A stretch of DNA of 64,000 nt from Candidatus Gastranaerophilales bacterium (GCA_900552525.1 UNSK01000004.1:1-64000); one strand, 5' to 3'. Shown: positions 24,729 through 32,638, counted from the first letter of the stretch. The notes: a model not told the origin generated them from the letters alone. Made by a program: numbers and translations.

Positions 24729-25499
24729 ATGGTAATTAGAACAGCAGGAATGCGTGAACCTAAAACAAATTATAAACAGTCAAAGTATTGTATTGCATAT
24801 TTGGATATACTTGGCGGAAAAAATTTAATCTGCAAAGATTCTGATAATACTTTTTTAAACCATCTAAATATGTTTTTTGAAGATGCCATTTGTGAAGCAG
24901 AAACGGCAAATATCTTTGATAATAAGGATATTATTGTTAAATTCTTTTCAGACAATATTTTATTGGCAATTAAACTTAACAATAGTGATACAAATAGAAC
25001 AAACAAACTTACAAAATTACTAAATATAGTAGGAAATATCCAAATTGAAATCTTAGAATATGGTTACTTAATGCGTGGAGCAATCGTTGAGGGAGAATTT
25101 TATCACAATAATAAATTTGTATATGGAAAAGCATTAGTTGAGGCTGTAAATATTGAAGAAAACATTGCAATTTATCCTAGAATTATTATACAAAAACAAA
25201 TACAAGAAGTAACACCTCATTATTGTTATCAAGATGCTGATGGTGAGTATTATCTAAATAGTTTTCTTTATTGCTCAGGGTTGTCTTATGTGAGATTTAA
25301 AAATAGTTTATTGGATATGTTAAAGAAATATGCTAATAATCAAAAGATAATGCAGAAAATAATTTGGGCAATTACCTATTACAATAAGTATTATAGTAAT
25401 CCGTATTCTTTTAATACGGTTGGTGTTCAATTAATTACAGAAAAAGAAATTAATGACATAATTAGTAAGACTTCTGCTAAATGTTATACAAACTTATGA
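24729..25499 (+). CDS. Nucleotide-cyclase-like protein, 256 aa
   Basis: Pattern of a class III nucleotidyl cyclase catalytic domain, though divergent: CIAYLDILGGKNLI (first metal Asp), IIVKFFSDNILLAI (second Asp, SD where cyclases usually have GD) and RGAIVEGEFYHNNKFVYGKA then EAVNIEENIA, matching the usual R-x-G-I-x-G ... G-x-x-V-N-x-A-x-x-L-E run. It has no membrane or sensory domain. Stand-alone cyclases of this kind act in phage-triggered signalling (Pycsar). Pairing with the divergent HEPN protein suggests a signal-effector unit, but activity is unproven. Confidence 0.6.
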   Translation: MVIRTAGMREPKTNYKQSKYCIAYLDILGGKNLICKDSDNTFLNHLNMFFEDAICEAETANIFDNKDIIVKFFSDNILLAIKLNNSDTNRTNKLTKLLNIVGNIQIEILEYGYLMRGAIVEGEFYHNNKFVYGKALVEAVNIEENIAIYPRIIIQKQIQEVTPHYCYQDADGEYYLNSFLYCSGLSYVRFKNSLLDMLKKYANNQKIMQKIIWAITYYNKYYSNPYSFNTVGVQLITEKEINDIISKTSAKCYTNL

Positions 25500-25600
25500 A
25501 AACATTTCCTACCAAGGTATGATGAAAGAATTTTATGCATTTGGTTATCATAATACTTGATTTCGATTATTAGTTATGATACATTTAGCTTGTCAATTTC

Positions 25601-25621
25601 ATTATGTAATTATTATGTAAT
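25601..25621 (+). repeat. Right copy of 21-bp end repeat
   Basis: Identical to 4129-4149, same orientation; 115 bp inside attR. See the left copy. Confidence 0.6.
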
Positions 25622-25736
25622 TGACGTTAGAACTTTTAAAAATTCATAGACGTAATTAAACGAATTGGAAACCTGAAAAAAGGCGTCCTAATTACGTTTA
25701 AAGACGGTTAAAGATATAGGATGACAGAGCTGTGAA

Positions 25737-25791
25737 CTCGCTTGGGACGAGGGGGTCGCACGTTCGAATCGTGTCATCCCGACCATTTAAA
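25737..25791 (+). repeat. attR: right copy of 55-bp direct repeat
   Basis: Perfect copy of 4031-4085, containing the anticodon loop to 3' end of tRNA-Pro but no 5' half. It marks the right end of the element. The gene-free 25500-25822 holds only this, the 21-bp repeat and the 25546-25581 motifs. Confidence 0.92.
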
Positions 25792-25794
25792 AAA

Positions 25795-25817
25795 GAAGCT
25801 CCAGGGCTTCTTTTTTT
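25795..25817 (+). terminator. Original tRNA-Pro terminator
   Basis: GAAGC (25795-25799), loop TCCAGG, GCTTC (25806-25810), seven Ts. It follows attR exactly where a tRNA terminator would be before insertion. Confidence 0.7.
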
Positions 25818-25822
25818 ATGTG

Positions 25823-26335
25823 TTAATCATGCGGTACCGGTCCGTGAAGGCGTTTATACAGGTTCATTATATATTCATCATACTTTTTACCCTTAATTAG
25901 TCCCTTAAAGACCTCTGCTACAAATTCACGGCCGTCATCCTTTTTTACAGCATATTCAGAAACATCTTCTTTAATTTTTTCCAGATTTGCAGTTTTCCAG
26001 ATTTCTCTGCACTCTTTGAGCGGCGGTATATTCTGAAAATGGAGCCAGTGCCCGATTTCATGAAAAAGAGCATCGAATCTTTCTTCAAGCGGTTTTTTTA
26101 TATTTGCCTTGGAAATAAAAAGGTATAATTTATCAAAAACTTTTATACAGCTGGATTGTTTTATAAACTTTGGCCGAAATGCGATTTTAGAGGGCAGACT
26201 GTCAACTTTTCCGGACAGGAGTTTTAGTCCTTCTTCCTGATAACGCTTAGTTTCGGCATTATTTCTATTAATGTACAGAAGCGAATTATATAAACATTTA
26301 TACTTCAAAGCAGTTATTCTTGATGAAATTCTCAT
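25823..26335 (-). CDS. Putative zinc metallopeptidase, 170 aa
   Basis: Contains FDALFHEIGHWLHF, an HExxH zinc site, and about 45 residues later DDGREFVAEVFKGL, whose Glu could be the third ligand (gluzincin-like). Function otherwise unknown. No signal peptide. It overlaps the acyltransferase gene by 4 bp (ATGA), so it belongs to the 25823-27518 operon of lineage-type genes. Confidence 0.7.
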   Translation of the reverse strand: MRISSRITALKYKCLYNSLLYINRNNAETKRYQEEGLKLLSGKVDSLPSKIAFRPKFIKQSSCIKVFDKLYLFISKANIKKPLEERFDALFHEIGHWLHFQNIPPLKECREIWKTANLEKIKEDVSEYAVKKDDGREFVAEVFKGLIKGKKYDEYIMNLYKRLHGPVPHD

Positions 26336-27288
26336 ATTTTGTAAATCTTTTTGTCATCTTTGTTTAAATCCTGTTTTGCTTCTTTAGAGCAGCATTCAAG
26401 GTTTTTCATTAGTATTCCAGAAATAAAAGGTACGACATTACTGATTTGTACGGGTTTTCCACTTTCCGTAAGCATTATACTATCGTTATCTTCCCATAGA
26501 GTTTTTAAATCGGCGTCAAAAAACGGAGAGTCTGCATTTCCTTTTCCTGCAAAGTAATTTCCGTCTTTTTTGCTGAAAATAACTTCATCTCCAATATGAA
26601 TTGCGCTTTCTTTCTTGTTATGTGCAAAGCCGAGCGGAATAACTTTTATTTTGTCCCTGACTTCTAGAACTTTTTTGATTATTGCGGAAACTCCCGGCTG
26701 GAATTTGTATTTCATAGGCAGGAATGTCAAGGCAGCCAGAGCACCTTCAGGAAAAATAAACAGGTTTGTTTTTCCGTCGATAATTTGTTTTGCTAAATTT
26801 TTAATTACCGAAGCATTCTTGAACTGCTTATCCTTGTCCGCTAAACCTGCGTAGACCGGTACAACCCCCATCCACTCAAGTTCTTTTCCGCCGTCTTTAG
26901 CTTTTTTAAGAACTCCTGTGTTAGCTAAAATTTTACTTCTTGGACAGGTTTCAGCTTTAGAGTGGTAAATATATTCCCTGTAAAGCAGGGTATTAAAGAA
27001 TTTTGCTGCATTAATATCTCTGCCCTGAGTTGTGGTGTGGTTCATTATGAAAATGTATGGTTCGTCAGATTGAACAATTTTTTGCAGCCTGCCAGTTTCA
27101 ACATTAATTTCAACAACTTCTTTGCACCAATTTTTTACGCGGTTATAAATATATTTGATATAATCAGCAGAATTGACGTCAAGCTTTTTATAAGCAGACG
27201 CAGCATTATTAGAGAGGAGGGCAGAACCTTTAAAGCTCTGCCCCCTGTAATAATTGTTATTATTAATTCCTGAAATCGGTAATATCAT
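26332..27288 (-). CDS. Acyltransferase (PlsC-like), divergent
   Basis: A 318-residue protein with two motifs of glycerolipid acyltransferases: IFIMNHTTTQGRD (the usual NH-x4-D block, here with six residues between His and Asp) and LFIFPEGAL, followed by FQPGVSAIIKKV and IKVIPLGF. Likely transfers acyl groups in lipid synthesis; substrate unknown. The N-terminus carries YYRGQSFKGS, resembling the short N-terminal motif of its small neighbours. ATG 27288 lies two bases after the stop of the upstream small gene; a TTG at 27303 is rejected. Confidence 0.7.
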   Translation of the reverse strand: MILPISGINNNNYYRGQSFKGSALLSNNAASAYKKLDVNSADYIKYIYNRVKNWCKEVVEINVETGRLQKIVQSDEPYIFIMNHTTTQGRDINAAKFFNTLLYREYIYHSKAETCPRSKILANTGVLKKAKDGGKELEWMGVVPVYAGLADKDKQFKNASVIKNLAKQIIDGKTNLFIFPEGALAALTFLPMKYKFQPGVSAIIKKVLEVRDKIKVIPLGFAHNKKESAIHIGDEVIFSKKDGNYFAGKGNADSPFFDADLKTLWEDNDSIMLTESGKPVQISNVVPFISGILMKNLECCSKEAKQDLNKDDKKIYKI

Positions 27289-27290
27289 CT

Positions 27291-27518
27291 CTAGCAATCG
27301 CAATCATCACCGCAGCAGATAGAATCACAAGGATTCCAGCCTTCGTCGTTACCTTTGATAACTTCATCTTCAACAGCTTTATCAGGTTTTGAAAGACCTT
27401 TTACAAAAGTATCAGCAGCCAGACCTGCTCCAGCAGCAGTCATAAGACCAGCAGCAGCTTTTTTTACAAATTGTTGTTTGTTACCGAATGTTGTTACACC
27501 AATAGCATTGATTTTCAT
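27291..27518 (-). CDS. Small Cys-tailed protein, 75 aa
   Basis: Unrecognised. N-terminal MKINAIGVTTFGNKQQFV, a hydrophobic Ala/Gly middle (AAAGLMTAAGAGLAADTF), and a Cys-rich end NPCDSICCGDDCDC that might bind metal. AAAGGAAAAG precedes ATG 27518. Coupled to the acyltransferase gene. The T-x-FG motif near the N-terminus is shared with the next gene and looks like a lineage-specific leader. Confidence 0.65.
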   Translation of the reverse strand: MKINAIGVTTFGNKQQFVKKAAAGLMTAAGAGLAADTFVKGLSKPDKAVEDEVIKGNDEGWNPCDSICCGDDCDC

Positions 27519-27542
27519 TGTTTTTCTTTTCCTTTCTTCCAT

Positions 27543-27755
27543 TTAGGATGGTAATTTTATACTTTTCCTCACTTTAATAATTTTAGATAATACTGCAGAA
27601 AAAAATAGCGGGATTATGATTATACGTTTAGCGTTAATGCAGGTTTTTCTGCAAATTTGGCCGGCATATTTGGGCAGAGGAGTATTTTCAGCTGTCCTGT
27701 TTTCAAATTGAATTTTTGCACCAAAATTAGTATTTGTTATGCCATGTATATTCAT
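27543..27755 (-). CDS. Small hypothetical protein, 70 aa
   Basis: Begins MNIHGITNTNFGAKIQFENR, with the same TNFG-type motif as its neighbour; the C-terminal half is hydrophobic and basic (IIIIPLFFSAVLSKIIKV), perhaps membrane-associated. No good ribosome site; TG-C-TAAAAT lies upstream. Coding status is likely from the shared motif but not certain. Confidence 0.5.
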   Translation of the reverse strand: MNIHGITNTNFGAKIQFENRTAENTPLPKYAGQICRKTCINAKRIIIIPLFFSAVLSKIIKVRKSIKLPS

Positions 27756-27842
27756 ATCTTAAGTATGATTTTAGCATAGGTTTTGCGAACTTCAAGAAAA
27801 GTATATACGATTTTTATAAAAATTTACATTAAATATAGGAGT

Positions 27843-28640
27843 TTATTTTTTATTATTTACGCGTTTATCAAAAATTTTCTGTGCAGCGAGCGTGCCACCG
27901 AATAGTGAGAAAAAAATCACCGGTATTCTGTAGGCTGATTTTAAATTTTTAGTTAGTGCACTGGATACTGATAAGAATAGAAGTGGGACAAGTGTATCAT
28001 TTACAAGGTAACCGGTTGTGTGTTTAAGTCTTTTGTCAAACTCTCTATCTTTTGCGATTTCTATGGCATCGGCTCCTATCATTCCAGCAGAGAGAAACCG
28101 CATCTTTGGCATATCTGTCACACTGGTGTAGAAAATATCTCTTGTATTTTCATCTGTGAATTTAGCGATATTACTGTCTATGTAGATTGCGAATTTATTT
28201 TTTTCAGGATTTTTTCTATTGTATTTAGGCTGTTGAAAATCTGTTTTTGATAATAGATAATCTGCTCCGAGTGCACCCAATATACCTGCAGCTGTTGACA
28301 TAAACCCTGCTGTGAGTTCTTTAATTATTTCAGTAGTGTAGCTTATTGAGCTTTTAACTCCTCTGTGAATACTTGAATCGTTAATTTTTTTTGATATTTC
28401 CGTGACAGCATTATTATAAATTTTTGATTTCCCAATTTTGTTGGAAATTCCGTGGTTTGCAAGCATTCCCAGTGCTGCACCTGAAAGCACTACACAATCT
28501 TTGATGAGAAATCTGTCTTTGTATTTAGGGCTCGCATTTTTATAATCCTTGTATGTTTTGTAACATCCGCTTGTAATGAAAAGGGATGTGGAGAGTACTG
28601 ATGAAGAAAGCAGCTTGTCAACAAGGATATTTGTTTTCAT
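27843..28640 (-). CDS. Hypothetical membrane protein, 265 aa
   Basis: No family recognised. Several weakly hydrophobic segments (VLSTSLFITSGC, VVLSGAALGMLANHG, MSTAAGILGALGADYL, LVPLLFLSVSSAL, IPVIFFSLFGGTLAA) suggest an inner-membrane protein. Flanked by other lineage-type hypotheticals. Upstream lies the palindromic terminator of the prepilin gene. Confidence 0.65.
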   Translation of the reverse strand: MKTNILVDKLLSSSVLSTSLFITSGCYKTYKDYKNASPKYKDRFLIKDCVVLSGAALGMLANHGISNKIGKSKIYNNAVTEISKKINDSSIHRGVKSSISYTTEIIKELTAGFMSTAAGILGALGADYLLSKTDFQQPKYNRKNPEKNKFAIYIDSNIAKFTDENTRDIFYTSVTDMPKMRFLSAGMIGADAIEIAKDREFDKRLKHTTGYLVNDTLVPLLFLSVSSALTKNLKSAYRIPVIFFSLFGGTLAAQKIFDKRVNNKK

Positions 28641-28645
28641 ATATT

Positions 28646-28685
28646 AATAAAAGCATGAAAAAAAAAATTTTTTCATGCTTTTATT
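28646..28685. terminator. Strong bidirectional terminator
   Basis: AATAAAAGCATGAAAAAA (28646-28663) and its exact complement (28668-28685), four-base loop. It ends the prepilin-like gene transcript. Confidence 0.85.
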
Positions 28686-28695
28686 TTGACTTTGT

Positions 28696-29805
28696 TTATT
28701 GACGTAATCGTTCGTTAACTTTTTCAATTCCATTAGCCATATTTTTATTAAAATTTTTCAAAGTAGTATCAACAAGTTTTTTTACATCTATACGTGCTTT
28801 TCCTTTACTTGATAAACCTCTGGCGCCTCTGCCTGTAATCATACCATCAGAGTTAAGAGCTTGTGTTACCGCGTCGCTGTACGCAGAGTTAAAAATATCT
28901 GAAAATTCGTCAGTATAAATAATTCCTTGTGACTTTAACTGAGATTCGACGATTTTATTTAGTTGAGGTTTTAGAGAACCATTGAGTAGTTGACAGGCCT
29001 TTTCGTATGCTTTCTCTTTTGAGCCACTCCAACCTTTGCCGCGTTCATATATTTCTCCTGTACCATAACCATTTATGGAAGAATAATTGATTTCATTACT
29101 ATCAATTTTAATTTCAATTTCAATAGTAATACTACCGCCGCCGCCAGAACCATTGGAATCATCCTTGGAATTGCTGTCTTCTGAGTTGTCTGAAGAATTT
29201 GTATCATTGTTAACAGCCGGCAAATCAGGCATATCTACAGGGTTATTTGAAACTGTACCATCCTGATAAACATATATTTTGTACCTGTCATAACCCTCTT
29301 TATTTGGCTTTTTCGCACCATTTGTGTCTATCTGAATTATACCGGGTGTTTTTAAATCTTTGAACTCTGTAACAGGTAGAACCCAAACAACTCCGTCGTT
29401 TGTTGTAAGCGTAGCTTTCCCATCAAGACTGGCATTAGCACTGCAGCTTACTGAAGAAACTACATTTAATTTGGCGGCAAAAAGTCCACAAAACTTTGTT
29501 GGACCCTCATATTTTTTGCCTTCATAAATAACCCATTCAGTATTGCCAAAAAACTGAGGAGCATTCTTGCTGTCAACTTCCGGATACAGATCCTCATCAT
29601 GTACCATAGAAGGAACTAGACGCGTAGTAAGGTTGTATGCCTTTTTAAACATACGTGCTTCTCTATCCGGTATAATCTTTTTTAGTACCTGTAAACACAG
29701 TACTGCAATTACAATTACACAAGCTACAACAATAAGAACTTCTGCAAGAGAAAATCCTTTTGCCTGTGTGTTTGTCTGTACGATAAATGGTGTGTTTCCG
29801 CTCAT
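28696..29805 (-). CDS. Type IV prepilin-like protein, 369 aa
   Basis: N-terminal leader of 17 residues then the prepilin peptidase site G-FSLAEV and the hydrophobic helix LIVVACVIVIAVLCLQVL. It would be processed by PilD and assembled into a pilus or type II secretion pseudopilus. The exposed part has a Ser/Asp/Asn linker and GSGGGG, then a second domain (about 235-369) rich in beta strands and helices. Much longer than standard pilins, so perhaps a minor or adhesive pilin. GAAAGGATAG precedes the ATG. Confidence 0.85.
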   Translation of the reverse strand: MSGNTPFIVQTNTQAKGFSLAEVLIVVACVIVIAVLCLQVLKKIIPDREARMFKKAYNLTTRLVPSMVHDEDLYPEVDSKNAPQFFGNTEWVIYEGKKYEGPTKFCGLFAAKLNVVSSVSCSANASLDGKATLTTNDGVVWVLPVTEFKDLKTPGIIQIDTNGAKKPNKEGYDRYKIYVYQDGTVSNNPVDMPDLPAVNNDTNSSDNSEDSNSKDDSNGSGGGGSITIEIEIKIDSNEINYSSINGYGTGEIYERGKGWSGSKEKAYEKACQLLNGSLKPQLNKIVESQLKSQGIIYTDEFSDIFNSAYSDAVTQALNSDGMITGRGARGLSSKGKARIDVKKLVDTTLKNFNKNMANGIEKVNERLRQ

Positions 29806-29826
29806 GCTATCCTTTCCTTTCTTAAC

Positions 29827-29972
29827 ATAACATTTCTATTAAAATGTTATGTTATCAGGCAGGATAAGACATACACACAGAATAATAATGCTGTAAAAAT
29901 TCAATACAAAGTAATAAGCGTAGAATATAATAGCAATTTAAAATATATATAACATTCTAATAGAAATGTTAT
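29827..29972. repeat. Pair of related 24-bp palindromes
   Basis: Bases 29827-29850 and the reverse complement of 29949-29972 match at 23 of 24 positions, and each is itself nearly palindromic (ATAACATT ... AATGTTAT). They bracket about 100 bp between two divergent genes. They may be operators, or the ends of a tiny mobile relic. Confidence 0.5.
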
Positions 29973-30003
29973 ATATTATGACTAATATAATTATAACGTA
30001 TTT

Positions 30004-30032
30004 TTTACACAATGCAATATATGGATTATAAT
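30004..30032 (+). promoter_or_regulatory. Promoter of ABC permease gene, leaderless type
   Basis: -35 TTTACA (30004-30009), 17 bp, -10 TATAAT (30027-30032), then six bases and the ATG at 30039. Confidence 0.6.
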
Positions 30033-30038
30033 AGCAAT

Positions 30039-30845
30039 ATGAAAAAAATTTTTTTGCACATGATTTTAATTTTACTTGCTCTTTCAATGATAGTGCCCTT
30101 TTTATTAATGTTTTTGATTTCACTCAGCAGCAATGAGAATATTTTTACAGAATACAAATCCATTAATTTATCTTTTGCGGCATACAGAAATGTTTTTGCT
30201 TCAATTCCTCTTGTAAAATATTTTTTAAACAGCCTTATTGTTGCTTTTATTACTACTCTGGGGCAGGTTATTGTTTCTGCATTTGCCGGTTATGGCTTTG
30301 CAAGACTAGATTTTAAAGGCAGAGATGCCCTATTTTTTATTATCATTCTTACAATGATGGTTCCGCCACAGGTTAATATTGTTCCGCTTTTTTACATTAT
30401 GAGTAAACTTGGATGGATAAATACTTATCAGGCACTGATTGTACCGGGAATTTTCGGCGGATTTGGTGTATTCATGATGAGGCAGTATTTTCAGAGTTTC
30501 TCAAAAGACCTGGAAGATGCTTCTAAGCTTGACGGATGTAATGTTTTTCAAACTTTTTACAAAATAGCTCTTCCCTCTGCTCTTCCCGCAATTGCAACTC
30601 TTGGGATTTTTACTTTTGTGACTACATGGAATAGTTTTATGTGGCCTTTAATTGTAACAAATACGGAGAGTATGCGCACTCTTGCTGTAGGGCTTACTAT
30701 TTTTAAAAGCTCGTTTAGAGAAATTACAATGTGGGGTGAGCTTATGGCTTGCTCTTGCATATGTTCAATCCCTGTGATTGCAATTTTTATACTCGGTAAA
30801 AAATATTTGATAAATAACCCTATGGCAGGGGCAGTTAAGGAATAA
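30039..30845 (+). CDS. Carbohydrate ABC transporter permease (MalG/UgpE type)
   Basis: A 268-residue inner-membrane permease with six predicted helices. The conserved cytoplasmic loop MMRQYFQSFSKDLEDASKLD followed by GC-x-x-FQTFYKIALPSALPA is the EAA motif that docks the ATPase, and the C-terminus (NPMAGAVKE) matches the MalG group. It normally needs a MalF-type partner, a binding protein and an ATPase; none is adjacent, so it is an orphan here. ATG 30039 is chosen because it lies six bases after a good promoter. Confidence 0.9.
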   Translation: MKKIFLHMILILLALSMIVPFLLMFLISLSSNENIFTEYKSINLSFAAYRNVFASIPLVKYFLNSLIVAFITTLGQVIVSAFAGYGFARLDFKGRDALFFIIILTMMVPPQVNIVPLFYIMSKLGWINTYQALIVPGIFGGFGVFMMRQYFQSFSKDLEDASKLDGCNVFQTFYKIALPSALPAIATLGIFTFVTTWNSFMWPLIVTNTESMRTLAVGLTIFKSSFREITMWGELMACSCICSIPVIAIFILGKKYLINNPMAGAVKE

Positions 30846-30889
30846 GTGTGTTCCCTCTACCTGCGGGAGAGAGGAAGGTGGAAATTAAT

Positions 30890-32545
30890 CTATCCCTCGA
30901 CAGATGCAAGTAATGCATTGACTTCTGCAATCAAATCTTCATTTTTTGTCTTTACTGCATTTACGAGCGCCTTTTTAAGCAGTGATTTTGCTTTGTTTGG
31001 GCTGTTAAAACTAATCATAAGTTCTGCTGCTGCTTTGTAGTTTTGCGCAATTTCTTCAGGAGAATTAGAAAGTTCATAGTTTTTAACAGCTTCTGCGTAG
31101 TATTTTAAAGCTTTGTCCTTTTTCTTGAATTGTACGCAGGCATCTGCAGTGTTGCTTAAAACATAACCTTTCATTGAATTGTCTGTTGTCTGTTCAATGA
31201 GTTTTCTTGCAACATCATAATAATCAAAAGCATTTTCATCATACTTATCAGTAAAGATATTTGCCATTCTTGTAAGTGAATCAGATTGCCCGATTAAGTC
31301 ATCAGATTTACCGGCATAAGAAATTGAAGTCATATAGTGGTTTAATGCCGGTCCAACTTCATTAACGTCATCATAAATCTGAGCCATCGAAAAATGTGCT
31401 CTTGATTTAACATTAACATCTGTAGTGTACTGCAAGGATTTATTGTAGCTGTTAAGTGCCTGAACGAAGTGGTCATTGTCATCATAGATTTTGCCTATTT
31501 CCAGACAAATTCTTGATTGAGTTTCGTTGTCATTAAGTTCGCTTGCTCTTGCAAAAGCTTCTTTAAACATCTGCATTGCTCTTTGCGGGTTGTTTGAGAA
31601 TGCCTGTTTTTTGGCTTCTACAAATAGAGATTTTAATTTAGTGTCCTGTGGAATGATGGTTATATTCGGTTTTTTAGATATTGTTTGTTTGGCCTGGATA
31701 AATTCTTCTTCAAGATTAAGTTCTTCAGGTTCAATTTCGATAATTTCTTCATGAGCTTCCTGAACAACAGGTTCCGGTTCCGGAGCAGGTGCTTGTTCAG
31801 TCTGCTGCTGCGGTGCAGGTTTCTTTTCCTCTCTGTTTTCAGGAAATTTTACAAGGAAGTTCGGGTTAACTTCTGCTTCGTCATAGCTATAGTTAATTCT
31901 CTGTAAAAATAGTGCATCCAGCCAGTTTTGAACAACTTTTGAATCTTTGTTCAAGGTTTCTGAAATATATTTATCCAGCATTGAGGCTGCAATTTTCAAG
32001 TTGCTTTGGATAAGGTTAACCTGCGGATGCGGTTCTCTAACCTGCTGTTCAACAATTTGCAGATAATGATTAACCTGCTCTTCGATATCTGCTGGTGTTG
32101 CAATTGCCTTAATTGTATTACGAAAATCTTTTATTATCTGTGCAATATTAACTTTATTACTTCTTTGCGGCTGCTGCGGCTGAACCGGTGTTTGTCCTAT
32201 TGGCTGATATCCTGCCTGTGCAGCTTGATATTGCATAGGGTTTACCTGATGCTGGTCATATCTTATAGGCGGGGTATTGACTTTGTAACTCTGTCTTTGT
32301 GGGTATGCTGAAGGATATGCATTTGCAGCAGGAGAATATATTGCTTGACGCGGCGGTGTTTGACTCTGTTGAATATCCTGAGCCCGTCCACGTGCAATGG
32401 TCTGCTGCTGTTGACGTTGCTGCTGCTGGTCTTGCGCGTTTCCGTTATGACCGTCCTTGTCTGCACCGTCACTGCCTGCATTATAATTGCCTGCTTCCCT
32501 CTGAGGATAAGGGCGAGGGCGTACTGTATTCATTGTGTTAAACAA
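30890..32545 (-). CDS. Gln/Pro-rich TPR protein, 551 aa
   Basis: N-terminal 130 residues are disordered and rich in Gln and Pro. A helical region (about 130-220), a Pro/Glu linker and five or six TPR-like repeats (about 300-540, e.g. AHFSMAQIYDDVNEVGPALN) follow. Likely a cytoplasmic scaffold; no catalytic motif. The start is uncertain: TTG 32545 has AAGGACGG six bases upstream, while the first ATG (32533) is 12 bases further. No signal peptide. Confidence 0.75.
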   Translation of the reverse strand: MFNTMNTVRPRPYPQREAGNYNAGSDGADKDGHNGNAQDQQQQRQQQQTIARGRAQDIQQSQTPPRQAIYSPAANAYPSAYPQRQSYKVNTPPIRYDQHQVNPMQYQAAQAGYQPIGQTPVQPQQPQRSNKVNIAQIIKDFRNTIKAIATPADIEEQVNHYLQIVEQQVREPHPQVNLIQSNLKIAASMLDKYISETLNKDSKVVQNWLDALFLQRINYSYDEAEVNPNFLVKFPENREEKKPAPQQQTEQAPAPEPEPVVQEAHEEIIEIEPEELNLEEEFIQAKQTISKKPNITIIPQDTKLKSLFVEAKKQAFSNNPQRAMQMFKEAFARASELNDNETQSRICLEIGKIYDDNDHFVQALNSYNKSLQYTTDVNVKSRAHFSMAQIYDDVNEVGPALNHYMTSISYAGKSDDLIGQSDSLTRMANIFTDKYDENAFDYYDVARKLIEQTTDNSMKGYVLSNTADACVQFKKKDKALKYYAEAVKNYELSNSPEEIAQNYKAAAELMISFNSPNKAKSLLKKALVNAVKTKNEDLIAEVNALLASVEG

Positions 32546-32600
32546 TATAAACCGTCCTTCCTTTAATGATATCGGATATTATCTGACGTTCTTTACCGTT

Positions 32601-32638
32601 TTAAAAAAATATCGTACAAACGTACGATATTTTTTTAA
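32601..32638. terminator. Bidirectional terminator after typA
   Basis: Seventeen-bp stem TTAAAAAAATATCGTAC (32601-32617) with its complement (32622-32638), four-base loop. Confidence 0.85.

Larger units (their letters stand above)
4031..25791 (+). mobile_element. Integrative element in tRNA-Pro, about 21.7 kb
   Basis: Bounded by the 55-bp repeat (attL 4031-4085, attR 25737-25791). An integrase, excisionase-like gene and repressor sit just inside attL. A 21-bp repeat lies near both ends (4129-4149, 25601-25621). Cargo includes two further recombinases, RHH proteins, two unknown large proteins, an AAA+/TPR/TPR/Mrr operon and a defence-like block (HEPN proteins, methyltransferase, HNH nuclease, cyclase-like). 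No capsid, tail, terminase, relaxase or type IV secretion gene was recognised, so it is neither a plain prophage nor a complete conjugative element. A mobilisable or satellite-like element is my inference. Confidence 0.9.

Noticed and set aside
4086-25736. Prophage
   Set aside because: No terminase, portal, capsid, tail or lysis gene was recognised despite phage-like regulators and integrase.
30847-30890. Dispersed repeat resembling CCCTCTNCCTGCGGGAGAGNGG
   Set aside because: A single short imperfect inverted repeat here; I cannot show other copies in the window.
32263-32566. Several frames antisense to the Gln-rich TPR gene
   Set aside because: Low-complexity CAG-type codons leave all frames open; none has a start signal or domain.
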